DNA from: Psilocybe azurescens
Taxonomy: Eukaryota; Basidiomycota; Agaricomycetes; Agaricales; Agrocybaceae
NCBI GenBank assembly: GCA_023853785.1
Contig: JAJIRX010000721.1
Coordinates: 264,566-328,565 of the forward strand
Direction of reading: 5' to 3'
DNA length: 64,000 nucleotides
In this document: positions 40,038 through 53,857 of the stretch, in pieces
Numbering within the stretch: the stretch's first letter is position 1
How the letters are laid out: each line of letters opens with the position of its first letter
Position numbers and translations under genes: made by a program
The notes under the pieces: generated by a model
Databases searched by the model: none
Told to the model about the DNA's origin: nothing
Seen by the model: the letters and a program-made list of their open reading frames with translations, nothing else

Positions 40038-40620
40038 TGGTCGATGGTTCACGCTGAGGCCTATTTGAATTTCGCTTTTGTAAGCATCTATATCAATGCA
40101 AATTTTTCTGAACCAAAAGAGTGCGCCATCGAGACAGTATCACCTGCTCAATTTATTGCTATCTAGGAAATTACCAACTACACTGTGTTGTCTTTCATGC
40201 CATGCTGCACAGACATTGTACAGCTTCCAGGCGGCTCCAAATGTCATACTCGTGCATCATTAAGTATGTAAATCCTATCCTCCCCACTCCAACTCCAACG
40301 CCCAGGAAACACGTGCATTCGTGTATACGTGTGGTTCTTCGTGATTATCACCATGCAGTAGCCAGACTGCTTATCCGGGGATTACGTTACATGCATTGTC
40401 GTGATGAGGGCACAGAAACCTGTCTGAGGGATTTATGTAGGGGTATAAGCGTACCCAACGCCTTTGCATCTCTGCTTGTAATTGGAGCTCTAGGGATAAG
40501 ATGAAGCTCCATCACGGTGATGTCTGAATAAGCACACCCAGTGAGTTTGGCTGAGTCGTGTTGAATCACGACAAAGATAATTCCCCGGCATCCTAGATCG
40601 ATACGAGCATTGTTTCAAGA
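40038..40620. other. Intergenic, nothing recognised
   Basis: About 580 bp between the stranded host exon and the 3' end of the transcription-factor gene. Short ORFs only. Confidence 0.35.
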
Positions 40621-43600
40621 TCAATGTGACGGCTCCTGGTATTGGGTAGGCTCTCGCAAAACGTCATAGTCCATGAAGGACGCCCAACGGTCATCCAACA
40701 TAACTTCATCGCTTGGATTCGGTCCGCGCGCACGATAAGATTGACTGCTCGTGTTGATGCCCGGCAACGTTTCCATATGCTGGTCATGCCCGCCTGGAGT
40801 AGAAGCAGTATTGGCGTATGATCTGTGCAGGCCATACGAAGGTACCTCGTGAAACATACCGTTCCATCCTCCCGACAAATCCGCAAATGTTTGGTATTGA
40901 GGACTCCCCATTGAGGGTACTGTCGGTGGCATTCTTTGCGTGGGTACTTGTCGAGACGATGAGGCATGCCGTGAAGGCATTGGCGGAAGCGATGAATTGG
41001 GCCGTGAATTAGCCGAATAAGTTAACGGCGCGATGGAGATAGGTTTAGACGCCAATGGCTGTGCTACTAGCATTGTTGGTGATATTGACTGCTCCTGCCG
41101 CGGCTTTGGCGTGTAAAGCTGTCGGTCTGGCGATGCAGGAGTAGCTGAGTGTCTATTTGAATGGAGGTCCCGATCTGGAGTCGTGTCATTGGACGCTGTA
41201 TGTCTCGGATCAGGATACACGTCCTGTTCGCGTTGTTGGATGACATTCGTCTGTCCTCCAAAAACAACAGTTCGTCGATATCCTGACCTCTCGATGGTGC
41301 AGGTCTTCCCTTTTCGTAGTAATATTTGTGAGCTTGACGAGCCTTCTGTAGCATGACCTGCAAAATGGGCTATGACATGGATGATTATTTTTGCACGGAC
41401 GCTGAAAGGCGAGCAAAATGTTTTACCACGGCTCTTGCTGCGCGACTGCTCGTCTCTGCGGCGCTCGTAAAAATTTTAGATATGGATTCAAATTGCTCCA
41501 GAGGAGGAGGTTTGAGGTTAAGATGCGATCCTCTAATGGCTAGGGTTCCCACGATGACCTAAAACATTTTTAGACCTTGGGATGCAGAATCTGGACCCCA
41601 TACTCACGGCTGCAGAAAAGGTGAAAGACCATATCCGCCAAATACGAGCGCACAGTAGTGGTTTCTTCATAAATTGCGATCGAGTGTCTTCGAGTACGGT
41701 ACAAGCGCTTGAATACGCCGCGTGCACCGACTGGCTATACTGGCTGTTTAGAGGGTTGTCGGGATTTTCGGTCATGGCCTGAGCAAAGTATGAGCGGTGC
41801 AAAAATAAGAGCACTTGAAATAGCAATTGGTAACAAGCGCAGTAGTCGTAAATTTAACGAATGTAAAATAGCCATTGATTGCCCACGTACTGAGTTCTTG
41901 ATAGTGTGATCTCACAAATGTTTGCATGGAAATGGCGGTTCGGTCAGTGTGGGTTTGGAGAGAATCTGCCTTGGGGAGTGAGAAATCGCGTATCTTGCGA
42001 TCGAGTTCCATGACAGCATCGTAGGATGGTGGTTTAACGGCCAACGCGAGGCGTACAAGCGGCACTAGGCACTCAGAGGACGCTCTGAAGCCCCAAATTC
42101 CGACTATCAAAGAAGTAAAACGGTCAGTTTTTCTTGACTGACGAAGCCACACAATGGACTTACAGCCCAGCGGAACTTCGCCTTCCTGGAATAATGCTTC
42201 GTCCTCTGCTGTGGGTATATGACAATCGATGTAAGACATCAGTAAACTGGGAGGTCTCCCGGTGACAAGGCTCTGGTAATGACAATTAATTAGTATCAGC
42301 CTCGCGACACCACAAGAGTACATATGTAAAGGGCTATTGGTATCGGTAGTAACCATGCATCGAATAGGCGAGCGCAGACCAAACTGAACCGTAGAAGAGA
42401 CGCACCTGCCAAAGAACACCCGCCATCAAGTTCCAGAAATAGACGCGCCGGTCATATGCTTCTCTGCCTTCAAATCCCCACAACGATGGATCAATATCTA
42501 GGTGAGAGTTTTCTAAGTTAGCCGTATACGATTTTTGCATTTAGCTTGAGAAATTCCAACTCACGGAAGCCAATCTAGGACAAAACAAGTAATCGATATA
42601 TGATCCCGTCAAATGGGTAAGTGGTGCGCGGCAAGGCTTACCCTTAGAGCCACCTGCCCGGCCAAATCGAGAAGCACATACGACTGTTCGAGGTTGCTTT
42701 CCTTCCCACTCATGCCATTGTATACACTCATGAGATGAAGAACCTTCTCGACAAATCAGCCAAGAGAGAAGCGGGGATAGATAAGTAACTCCACACACCT
42801 TGATTGTGACAACGGACGGGGCACCCAAAACAGACTGGAGGGCTAATGTTGCTCTGCAAAGGCGATAATAATGTTGTGCTTCGATATTGTAGGGTGTTAA
42901 GTTAAGATCGACCAATGAGCCAATGCCTAGAACAATAAGGAGCAAAGCAAGATCATGGGGACCATATGGGACGGGGTTTGCTTGTAAATGACAGGAATAA
43001 GCTCATTTACCAATTTATGACGAGATACGATGTGAAACATCCATGATAAATGCTCGAGAAACGTGTCGCATAGTGTAATGGCTACATCCATTGGAGGAAG
43101 GAACGATTCTATCATAGTCTGAACTGAGGAGGCAATCACGTTGGGGGCGTAAATGGAAAGGATTGATAACAACGATTGATTTCAGGCGAGAGGTAATTGG
43201 GATCCAGATCGTGATGGAGAGGCCCAATTTTGGGGGTCAGAGGAGCGTCGGTGCCTTCGTCTGAGGACTGCAACTAAAATGAGAACTCGAAAAATCAATT
43301 TAGAACGGACACGAACTATCAGAAGACTCTAGAAAATGTATCCGACAATTAGTAGGCGAAACAGAGAAGCACAAAGAGATACGTACTTCTGACCCCCCCG
43401 ATGGACCAAAAAGCGGGAGCCACCTTGACTGTCCATCCAAAGGGTTCCTAATGACTGGGATGGCGAAAGGGGTGTTGTCGGAGGTTCCTCATTTACAGCC
43501 CTCAATTTTGGGCCCTCATCTTCCTCGAGCTCTATTTGAGAGCTAAGTAAGGGGTGAAGTTGATCCGATTCAGAGCCATGAGCAATGGAGAGGGCGTCTT

Positions 43601-44178
43601 CCAAGGAGCGCATACGGGCTTCCATCTTTCTTAATTTATGTCGAAGATGGTCTGTCGCCGCCAACACAAATCTGAAGTTGTATTAATGAATAGAACTTTT
43701 GAAGAAATAGTGACCTTTCTTACCGACTTCCTTCTCCAGGCGGTATAGTTCCTGGGCATTGAAAATTTGAAGAAATCATTGAAAAGAATGTAGATCAAAC
43801 GTACCATTCGGGCAGAGAGCCCCACATCCTCGTTTCACACAAGTAGAGCAAGGTACAATTCTATCGCAACGTATCTTCAATCGCCGACATTCTGCACATG
43901 CGATCTCGCCTCTAGACTCTTTCATTATACATCTTTCGTCAGAAGCAAAGATGAATAGCACACCTAATTCTCCTCGTAGCCTTTGTGGATACCCTTATCT
44001 TTGAAGCTAGAGCATCATGAGAAGGTTCTGGACTCCCTGAAGTGGGCGGTTGAAAAGAAGTCTCTGCTTTTGGTTGTGGGGGTAGTATATTTGTTTTGAG
44101 TCCATCGGTAACACTGGTTATGTGGAGAGCAGAGGAGAAAGATGCATATGTCGAAACTTGGGGTAGAAAACAGGGCAA
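40621..44178 (-). CDS. Zn2Cys6 fungal transcription factor
   Basis: A Gal4-type regulator. The zinc cluster has all six cysteines: IACAECRRLKIRCDRIVPC then STCVKRGCGALC (about 43825-43905). A leucine-rich coiled-coil linker follows (LAATDHLRHKLRKMEARMRS, about 43600-43665). The fungal_trans middle region is spread over several exons (SVQTMIESFLPPMDVAITLC; NIEAQHYYRLCRATLALQSV; DPSLWGFEGREAYDRRVYFW; ECLVPLVRLALAVKPPSYDA). The C-terminal exon (41220-40621) is a Ser/Pro/Gln-rich tail ending REPTQYQEPSH, a likely activation domain. The N-terminal exon up to 44178 is probable (SPEPSHDALASKIRVSTKAT), but the start and the first intron (about 43947-43979) are uncertain. It has about ten introns. Target genes are unknown. 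It stands alone, with no adjacent metabolic cluster. Confidence 0.83.
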
Positions 44179-44857
44179 GTGGGTTTAAACTGATTCGCGT
44201 GTTATTATCAAGAAGAAGCGACGACATATGGCATCAACAGAGGCAAAGTCGGAGAGACGCCTCGCAGATTCTGTCTCGAAGATCTTTCACAAACCGACAC
44301 CCACGTGCCGATCACTTTTTCTCTATTCCCTTTCCTCATAGTGACTAATTGCGACGGTCTCTTATCATCTTCAAGAGCATTTACACCTCTTTGGTGAAAA
44401 TTTATGCTAATTTTGTCGACCTCTGGAAATCACATTTTATTTCCAGAGCATGGTGATTCGTGACAACAAGCATCGGGCCATTAAGATGAAGATATAAACT
44501 CCATGTCTATTTGGGAGCAGCTTCTATCGATGCGACGGCTACCAACGGCTAACCAACGTCTTTAATGAGCAAACGATGTCACACATTACACTATATTTTT
44601 CTTCGACTTGTCCAGACAAGTTGCGTCAAATTCTCATTTTGAAGGATATCGTGACCTGGTTAGGAGCAAATATTCGCACAGCATTCTTTCCCCTGCTTTC
44701 CCGTCATGCCCTTGATCTTCTGTTAGATATTCTGTCCTCTGTTGTTCTTGAAATCTACTGCCAAGGATACCGACTATGAACAGGCACGAGCTGGGCATAC
44801 GCATCATCATCATCCAAAAAGGAGATAGATCATTCGACAGGCCTGGAAACGAACGTA

Positions 44858-45119
44858 CATCAGCAAATCTGGGAAATTCTCATTTAGCATTATTGTTTAG
44901 ACCTAGCAAGAAATAGCAATATATAGCAATTCAAATGTTTATGAGATTGTTACAATATTATGACCTCATAATATATTTGCTTGTATTGTCTTATAATAGC
45001 TTAACAATTTTAATCTCTGAGGTTTATAATATTACAATGATCTTGTATTGCAATATATTGCTATTTCTTGCTAGGTCCAAATAATAATGCTAAATGAGAA
45101 TTTCCCAAATTTGCTGATG
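44858..45119. mobile_element. MITE with ~80-bp terminal inverted repeats, TA target duplication
   Basis: The 262-bp element starts CATCAGCAAATCTGGGAAAT and ends with the near-exact reverse complement. Each arm is about 80 bp with only a few mismatches (for example CTGGG/TTGGG, TTGTTTAG/TTATTTGG). TA flanks both ends (44856-44857 and 45120-45121). The short AT-rich centre has no coding capacity. The ends are unlike those of the other MITE in this window. The sub-terminal GGACCTAGCAAGAAATAGCA is echoed in the tandem repeats near 53,930. Confidence 0.85.
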
Positions 45120-45121
45120 TA

Positions 45122-46953
45122 ATCTCCTAGAATTTCCTTTACAACGTGCTGCCATGTGGCATGGAGAAAATTCGTTAACGCCGGGCTGCGGATATCTTCA
45201 GTGGATCTGATTGTAGTCGGTTGCTTTCCCGGGCAGTATCCTTCAAAAAACTACATGATGATACCTAAAAGGTTCAGTAAAGTCACGGAATTATGTCCAT
45301 GCAGAAATTCATACTTACGGCACCACCATTTGCGCAATGATAACTCCTTTTCAAAATCGATTAATCATCACCTCCATTATCCGATTGAAAAGGGGGGAAC
45401 TTGCTAGGCACATGGATCTGACTCTACTACGCTCTTCAAACCTTCTAACTTGCCGGAAAGGCTGTGGCGCTCTGTGGCGACGAATCATCCCCCATTAAGT
45501 AAGGAATGGACAGATTGCGTATTCCAATAGCGCGCCAGTAAATGCACATCCGTATGCTTCCGTATGACTGCGGCACACTGCCTGTGCACGGGACCGGGCT
45601 TGTATTCCGAATATCCAGTAATTCTTAACGAATCGTTCCAAAGAACAGTGTAGCTTATCCGATTCGAATATCGCACCTTTGCTCCCAGATAGTCCCATGA
45701 CGAGAGGCTCTGCACCTCAATAAGTATAAAAACAGTCTGGGTCTCTCGGTCTTTTGACAATCTTTTGGTTTCTTTTAACTTCACTAATGAGTTGATACTA
45801 AAATATTAATAACGGGCGTCAAGGCGATTGACTTACCTCGACTGTTTACTTAGAAGTAACTACCCATTTTCAACCTATAGCTATCTCAGCAACGCCCAAT
45901 GCTAGTGTCATCTGATTTGCATTCTATCTAAAGAGAAGAGCGTTCGTAATCACTGCAGCAGTATCGTCGGCACCGACCGATTTACAACATTCACACAGGC
46001 CTGCCGTGAATGTTTCATCCCCAGAACAGGCATTGCCATTCCCAGGAAGCCTTTAATAGCATGTGAGAGCTGAAGATAAATTCAGCTGATAAGATGTGAG
46101 TACCATGTCAGCGCTGACAACACTATCTTGCGATCAGTCGATCAGAAGTCAATGAATTCTATTTAATTCCATCGGCATAAACATGCTGCGGAAATTTGTC
46201 CTTAGAAGCATAAAATTGCGCTGGCCGTCGACCAGGAGGCTTCCTTATGATTGAAGCTCAGCGTTCAACGTTGAATTCACTAAGATTAGGGTTGTATGGC
46301 CCACATAAAGACAAGTACAGAATGGCCCGAGTGGTGTTAAATATAACCGAGGGGTTGGATCATCGTTCTTGTAAGTTGTGAGCGCTTAAAAGATATATTA
46401 TCGATAAACTCACGCAGTGCTTAGCTTGGTTTAGGGACTGAGATCACTAATAAGCCCTCTGGTATACTTTTATAGAATAGCTTGGACACAGCAGAAACAT
46501 TTAGGTTATCAGTGATCACGCCGTTCATCAATACTCTCAAGGAGCAAGCCTTGAAGCTTGACGACGCACATTCTTCTGCCTTCAGCGCCTTTCAAGTCAT
46601 TCAAGTGTCTCTGGCAGAAGTTACGTCGGTACAGGTTTATTTTTAGAACATACCAGCGCCGCCCTGCCAAATTTATCTCGGGCTACTATATACGCCTAAA
46701 AACATAGGTTGAAGAAAGGATTTGACGACATGGAGATTATATGTTATGAAATATTCTCTCCTTTCTGATTTGAGTAAACGATGGAAGGTCTGACCTGAGT
46801 CCTGAGCCCATGTTATGTTGAACATCCTTTGCGCGCCGACAGCTGGTCAACAATATATTCAGTGGCGGACATGCGAACGACGTTTTGATCTATCACTGTG
46901 GATGGCATATAGACGGCGCTCAATGATATTTTTGAATTGTCGATTGACGATCA
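45122..46953. other. Intergenic, nothing recognised
   Basis: About 1.8 kb with scattered short ORFs (for example 45485-45784 minus) and no recognisable domain or repeat ends. The region 44179-44855 upstream of the MITE is likewise empty apart from the probable promoter of the transcription-factor gene. Confidence 0.35.
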
Positions 46954-47614
46954 TTGTCACTATTTCTCTCACGTATTGCTCAAATTTCAGGTACAACATC
47001 TGCAGGGCAGACTAGTAAAGAGCATAAAAGAAACGCAGCGCCGAAACTGACGGCAACTCTCGAACCCCCAGTCCTATTTTACATTGCTCCGTACTGTATT
47101 CAGAGACTCCACAATGTCCACAAAGCCTCAAAAACCACGACTACCACTCAGGCCCGAAAAACCGCTCAGCCTCAGGCGAAACCAGATATGGGTACGTCTT
47201 CGCTACCCCGTATAAGGCGTAAAGTAACACCTGACGTACTTTCTTGTATATAGATTTAAGTCCCGAAATGATGAAGAAGAAAGTAATGGAGAAAGTAAAC
47301 TCTAAAGAGGGCAAGGAAGCTATCAAAAAGGCGAAAGAATACGAGAAAGATCACCTTAAAGAACAAATGGACGAGGTTAAAGAAAAAATGGAGGATGTGC
47401 AGGAGCAATTAGATGAGGTTCAAGAAAATGTCGAAGAAGAGATGGACGAGGCGAAGGAGCAAATGCAGAGGGAGCTAGACGAGGCAAAGGCCCAGGCCGA
47501 GGTATGTTCTTCTTTACTTGAGCTTGAACGACATTCTCAGAAAGTTCTGACATTCATACTGTAACTGCCTCATAGAATACGTGGGCAAAGTTCTGCGGTT
47601 GCTTCTCAGGCTAA
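46954..47614 (+). CDS. Short charged coiled-coil protein with C-terminal Cys motif
   Basis: The second exon (about 47255-47502) encodes a very regular Glu/Lys/Gln helix (SPEMMKKKVMEKVNSKEGKE, then heptads such as QMDEVKEKMEDVQEQLDEVQ and EEEMDEAKEQMQRELDEAKA). It is joined by GT-AG introns to an upstream exon ending QPQAKPDM and to a last exon reading NTWAKFCGCFSG before TAA 47612-47614. The CGCF end could be lipid-modified, but this is inference. The start is uncertain: Met 46954 is the first in frame, but part of the N-terminus looks like UTR, and a start inside 47000-47150 is possible. Function is unknown. The helix repeats resemble apolipoprotein- or LEA-like amphipathic proteins only in general character. 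Confidence 0.6.
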
Positions 47615-50407
47615 ATCGCACCAGAGTTCCTACTTGCTCGTGCTCAGCACTACAGTCTAATCATTCTAGAGACCAGTCTGAGAGTATTATACCCAGGATT
47701 CTATATTTAAGAGATTATATAAATGCGATTATTCGTGACCAATCATTTGAGTTCTGTCTATATTCCTTCTGCCAGATACCTGAGACTCTCCCAGTTAACT
47801 GGACCGTTTTATTTTCAGTGACGGCGACAACTTACGACAGTTAGGGCAGGTGTGTCAATGGGCGCAAGAATCTATTTGGGAGTATTCGCATCCAATAATA
47901 ACTATGTATACAGTATGTGCGTTGGTTGCAGTTGTATGCAGCTGTTGACCTACAGCGATATCACCTTACAGGAAACTGCAGTCAACGGCAGCTTCACTTC
48001 AACCTCAGTACTCAGTGACCACTTGTCTACCACTCTAGTATCTGAGGCTCAACCTGGCTGCCGTAGATTTATGCGCGGAGAGACGAAGCTATCTCGTGTC
48101 AAGTCTTCAATCAATCAGTGACAATCACCTTGCCAGTGGTTGATGATTGCCCTATTCGCCGTCTGTTCCTCGGGTTTATCTTTTTCGAGTCCTTTTAGAG
48201 CATCGATGCAACCACCTCCCCACATTTTCAATCTAGACTCTATAGTAAGGCATGCAGCTAATTGATTTTGCACAAGAACATCTTTCTCTGACTCGTCGAT
48301 TGCGTGAATACATTACAATCGGAAGTGAACTCGACCCTACGTACAACCCTGGATCCCCTGCGACTTTACAGTCAAGCCGCTCAATTTCCTTGCGGATGCT
48401 TCTTCTTGCCTTATCCTTGTTATCCCTTAAATTGTTGGGAACTTGATCGTCATGACACTCTGTGACTGGGACTATGACTAGGTGAATTAGTAGGCAACAA
48501 CACGATATGTAGTTGCAGCTGCGGATTGCTCCATGGGAATGTTTTTGCTTCCGCGAACTTGACCAGAATTTATTATCCATCTTAATGTGGACCCTGCGGT
48601 TTGTCTTATACGGTCAGATGAAGAAGGAAGTGGACGCGAATACTCCCTTTTGTCTATCGAGTTACTCTTTCTACTGAAAATGATACAGTGAATCCGTCAT
48701 CCCGCTGGTCTCAATTTCCTTCTACGCAACTGCTGATCACATCTCTCCGCAAGATGGACGGCCCCAAGATAACTGAACAGCAATTTCGAAGTGTCTTCGT
48801 ATCATCCGATTACCTAGTATCCTTTTGTCCCATATTGGTTTCCATTAGTGACTGATACCTCCCAGCCCTACTAGGGTACTTCAAGTCAACGAGTTATGTT
48901 GAGCTGAATCTTTAACGGGCTCTTTGCCCACCTCTGTTACACTCCCTCCAGGGCTGCTCATACGTACTGACTACGTAAGTAACTGTAGAGTCGTCAATTT
49001 TGATTAATTATACATTAGTACTGTCATCCGTGATAACGGTGTTCCGGGTATTTTTGGCCTAGTCTGGGACCTAGTCGGATGAAGCTGTCTCGACATCTTT
49101 GATAGTGTATCATCATATTGTGGCTAGGCCATCGTGACTCTGAGGAACGGTTCACATGTTGCTATTACCACGCGAAACCCTCTATTTAGAGGCCAACATG
49201 CCTGCAATGCATGAAGTACTACTTGGCTTAGCTCGGTGAGTGCCTGGCAAGTAACAATTTACTAACAAATATAAGACTTTGCACTGTCTATCAACACCCT
49301 CCTTTCACTCAGTCTACCGGTACTACATAAGCTGTTTTCAGTCATCCGAGTTGAGTTTTTGAGCTACTATATTGGGTAATGTTTGACGAATTTAGATAGA
49401 GTTCTTCCATAAACGGTACACGGAACATTCATGGCCGTGATCTAAATAGGTCAACTTGAATATCCCCGCCAAGGTGAGCAGCATGGGGTCTAAGTATCCT
49501 TCTTCTCGTTCTACCTTCGTTTGCGTTGTTCAATTGGGTCGGAAGTCAGAATATTTATCTGAAGTCGGACACAACTCCGTTGTAGTTGTGCCCGTGATTA
49601 TTCCGTCTTTGTAGCGAACTATCTGGTGTGAGCGGGCTTCGCCCAAGTTTCATCGGTCTTTACTTCTTGGGCTCATCCAGGTAGGAGTAATGAATAAGAG
49701 CAAGCTCGCTGCTCAGCTAACAATAAATGCCCGAGACAGATCCTGACAAATCCTGCACTGGGTTACGGCAAGCTGCCTTCCTGACCGAGCCAAGCGTCCA
49801 AGGAACTTGATGGAACTTGGCATCATGGTGGAAACGCAAATCCAAAGGATCAAAAGCTGATGGACCATGGTATGTATCATATCCTCGCACATCACAACAC
49901 AAGCAAGCGACCTTGCTCATGAAACCACTGAGCAAAGCTCGTTTCTTTTCTGCAACACTGGAACTTTACAGTCTCGTCAATTCTTCAAGTTCTGGATGTC
50001 ATTCAGCCATAACTCCCCCAATGATGGGGCCATAGCATGAGGCAGTGATGGAAAATGGTCAAGTATGAATTCAACATAAGGTCTCTATTTCAATTTCAGC
50101 TCTGTACTCGAGTTTCACACATTCAAGGTACCTGCAAGTATACCGACGTATGTAATAGAAATTGAAACTAGATGTACTTGGCAATTGGTGCGGCCTATTA
50201 TCGCCTTCCACTTTCACGCTGATGTTTCGCGACCATAGCCAAATCCAAGGTTTAACCGTAATTATATACTGATGCATTAACTTGAGAAATGATATAAAGT
50301 ATGCGGAAACGTAGTACAGATTCCAAACCTGTATATCCCCTTCTCAGGTGTTGGCTCTGAAAGCACCCGCTCGGAAATTTATCTGCAAGTACCACACTGT
50401 CCTTACC
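47615..50407. other. Gene-poor stretch
   Basis: About 2.8 kb with no ORF of convincing composition. The short ORFs at 47852-48121 and 48233-48580 have no recognisable domain. No terminal repeats, tRNA or simple repeat of note were seen. Confidence 0.4.
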
Positions 50408-51696
50408 ATGTTCACCCCAATCGTAGCTTTTACTGCTCTATCAACACTTCCTTTCATTGTCGCAACCCCCACTCGCCGAGCCACAACATTCTGTGAGCAG
50501 TTAGTTGTGTCTTGTGCCGCCTCAGGCCCCCAAGCCATCAGCGATCCTTGGAGTATTCCGGCTTGCATCTATGGTGCCACATGCTTTGGTGGAAGTCGTC
50601 CTGTCGATGCCTTCCTCCTTGCAATTGCAACTGAAAGGAATCAGCCGGACTCCGCAAAAGCTTCGCTCAACGTCCCCGGCCTCACACTTGAGGTATTGTT
50701 CAACTCATTTTTATAGACTAGCTTTTACTCAATAAAACAACGTACAGACGTTTAATAAAATAAGCACAGACAAGACTGTGATCACCCAGCAGAATTTTAT
50801 TGACGGTGTTTTCTCTACGTTGGGCGCTACCAATGGTCCATTCCCAGACGTGTCATTTGTCATCTCATCCTTCCAACGCGTCAATACCTGGACTCAGTTC
50901 TGCAATGGTCCGGGAATCCCATGGAGAAATTTTGCTGACTACTTCAAATATTCTGCCACAGTCAACTCTGGGGGCTGCTCTCTTACTAGCAATGTCCGTA
51001 CAATTACTCAAGGCACTGGCGCGAGCTACTTCTCCCAACCATCTTTTACATTCACACCTGTTCCATCTTCCAGTAGGTATTCTCTTCCTCAAGTATCTTC
51101 CAGTGGATATTCCATTCCCCAAGTTACCCTCACCTACATTCCCGGTCCCATCACTTCTCCTCCCAGTTATCCAATCATTAGCAGAGAGCCATCGTGTCAG
51201 AAGACATTTGAAACATGCGCCAGCGTTGTCAACTACTTCCTTGATAATGCTTGGAACTTCAACTCCTGCCTTTTGCCGCCACATGCATCGGAGGAGAGCG
51301 CAAAGTCGACGATCTACTCTCCATTCTGTACACTACCAGAACTGGAAACAGCGGCTACTATGCGCCCAAGAGCCTTAACCAGCCTCGTCTCTCTGAGGCC
51401 CAATTTAGGAGGATATCGTCCAATGGACGTACAATCACTGTTCAGAATTGGATCGACGGTAAGATTACAAGCTTTTTTCCCTTAGACGTTCGATGGATCT
51501 GAGAATTTATTTAGCTTACTATGGCCTACTCGCTACTTCCGGAGGACCATGGCCTGCTAATTCTGAGGTCGTCATTGTTAACTTCAGGCGCATCCAGTCC
51601 TGGACCGCGTTCTGTGGAGTTGATGGAATTCCCTACAAGAATATCGCTGACTATTTCCAGTATTCCTCTACTGTCGGGAGCCCTAGCGCATGTTGA
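50408..51696 (+). CDS. Secreted protein with two copies of a Cys-containing domain (one frame break)
   Basis: Met 50408 starts a signal peptide (MFTPIVAFTALSTLPFIVAT). Domain copy 1 runs from FCEQLVVSCAASGPQ through IPACIYGATCFGG, an intron at about 50695-50747, TQQNFIDGVFSTLGATNGPF, SSFQRVNTWTQFCNGPGIPW and NFADYFKYSATV. A Ser/Pro linker separates it from copy 2: CQKTFETCASVVNYFLDNAW, FAATCIGGERKVDDLLSIL, VQNWIDG, an intron at about 51460-51510, AYYGLLATSGGPWP, FRRIQSWTAFCGVDGIPYKN and IADYFQYSSTV, ending TGA 51694-51696. Conserved C, GG, W and F positions show an internal duplication. At the T4 run 51271-51274 the frame shifts by one, and five Ts would keep copy 2 open. I do not recognise the domain. 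It is probably extracellular, with no catalytic motif visible. Confidence 0.65.
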
Positions 51697-53857
51697 TATT
51701 AAAATAGTAATATTGACGCTTAAATAGCAATACTCTATTGGCTTATCTACAGTGCTTCTGTGTAATCTACACTCCATCTAAGTGCAGTCCATATGACATT
51801 CTGGTACTTAAGCATTGAAACTGTCATGCAGCGTGAATTTGAAGTGTCCGAGGCAAGCGCGAAACAGTCTGTGAGACATAATCTCGGAATCTAATCGTAG
51901 AGTAAAATTTTCTGATAGACACGAGGTCAACACAAGTTCGCCTCATGTCATCTGAAGGCTTGCCTTGAGGTCGGCCGGCGCTTAAAAAATGTGGGTAGGC
52001 CGTGAGGAGATTTCTTAGATAAGCGCGGCAATCAAGGAATGTAGACTCGGTTCCACCGGTTGCCGGGCCTTTGAATTATGACTCACCACAACCGCGCGTT
52101 GACCATCGTTGTTTCCAACTTGCCTCACGATATATGCTAAACAAAGAAGAGTAATGCAAAGGAAAGGTAAGAGGCATCATGCAACTCCTTAACCAGGAAT
52201 CTTTTTTGTGCACAGGGTCGAATCTTTCCCAGGTTTGTGCGAACAGAGCAGAGACATCTCAAAAAATATTTTATCGCAGTAACCTGGACGCGTCACGCAT
52301 GGCCGTTCAAGCAGACACGCAACTCTTCCGCCTGCTTACTTCGATTGATTCACTATCTTTTGACTCCAACCTTTCGGGCGTTTTGTCTTTTCGTGGCATT
52401 ATCGATCAAGCATCGATCCATCGATGCCATTCCTGGCCTGCACGCGCATCACTCAATACCCTGAAGTTGGGCTTCACCTGCTTCATGTGGCAGGCATATA
52501 GGCGAATAGTATGCTTTAGTACTGCGCAGGACCATTCTTAGTCATTTCCTTGCCATTCACTCCCACTCGTCTCATCAACCGAATCGGGAAGCCCTCAGAA
52601 GTTCATTTGACCTTGACCCGACTACGGCTTCGTTCAGCGCTTCGCCCTCCCTAACTCGTGTCCTGGAGTCATATAGCGATTACATTCGTCGTATTCTGTG
52701 CTATGTTCTAACATTAAACTTGCTTAGAGGGATCACGGCAGCATCGTCTTTCATCTGTCACTTCTTTGTTTATGTTTCCGTCGGATCGCCATGGCATCTA
52801 ATTTTCTCTCGATCCTTTAATGGTTAATGACTCGGTCAACTGCGGAACGGCTCCCCTATAACAACCATATCGTGCACTACAATCCTTTGTATGCCTCTCT
52901 GGACTTCCGCGTGGCCTCAAACTCGATGAAATACGGGGTTAATCAAACGAACCGGCGGGCGTGGTTTCCTCGAGGCTGTTCAATCTCGCCTGAGCTGGTA
53001 GCATATGTTCCAATTCTGCCTGAAAATACACACGAGACGCTGCGCATCCCTGGGGTAGAAGCCACCACGCCGTAGATCTTCAGGATTCCCTGGGTTCTTG
53101 TTCAAGGTACGCGGGATTTAAGATGACCCTCTCGTGTATCACATCTAGTGATGCTTCGAAAGACGACTACGTAGGATATCAGACTCACTGCCTTTAGGGT
53201 CGATATACAGGCGTTGGTGATAAATGATAATGGCATGGAAGCAGGACTCGGGGAATTTAGACTGGCTAATATGGACTTGTCTGTCTTGGTTATGCCGCTA
53301 TTTTAGCACATGTCATTTTAGCACTCCTTGGACAGTCTATTGATCACTCGACTTTAGCACAGCTACCTCGAAGCTAAAGACTTGGCCCCAAGATGAGCTC
53401 CAGTCCGGTGGTGCATCGTATGGCCACTCTGGCATAGGTCTATGGTTTCATACCCTTGTTTGTGATCTTGGCCATTGCGATATACGGAACCGGAAATAAA
53501 CCTCCATGACTCAAGTCAATGAATGGCAGATAGCAGACTGGTATACAAATTGGGTCCGAGTAAACGGCGAAGCAACCAACTGTCTCTTGAATTAAGTGAT
53601 TGTTTTACTTTATCTTTCCGTGGTTATCAATAAGATCTGTAGTAGCAGATATCCTGTGATGTGAGCCAAATTCAATGGGTCTGTGCATTTCCTTCTCTTT
53701 GTGATTGTCTTTTGTACTGTCGCTGATGTCCAGAAACTTACCGGGCTTGAACACACAGCACCGCATGCTATTGTGGATGCATGGTGTGCTTGAGTCATCA
53801 GGAAAACAGAAAGAATCACATCAGACATTATGAACTCCGAAATCCCTTATAGACGAT
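51697..53857. other. Gene-poor stretch
   Basis: About 2.2 kb, apparently empty. The ORF at 52179-52541 (plus) has no recognisable domain and poor coding character. No element ends were seen. Confidence 0.35.
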
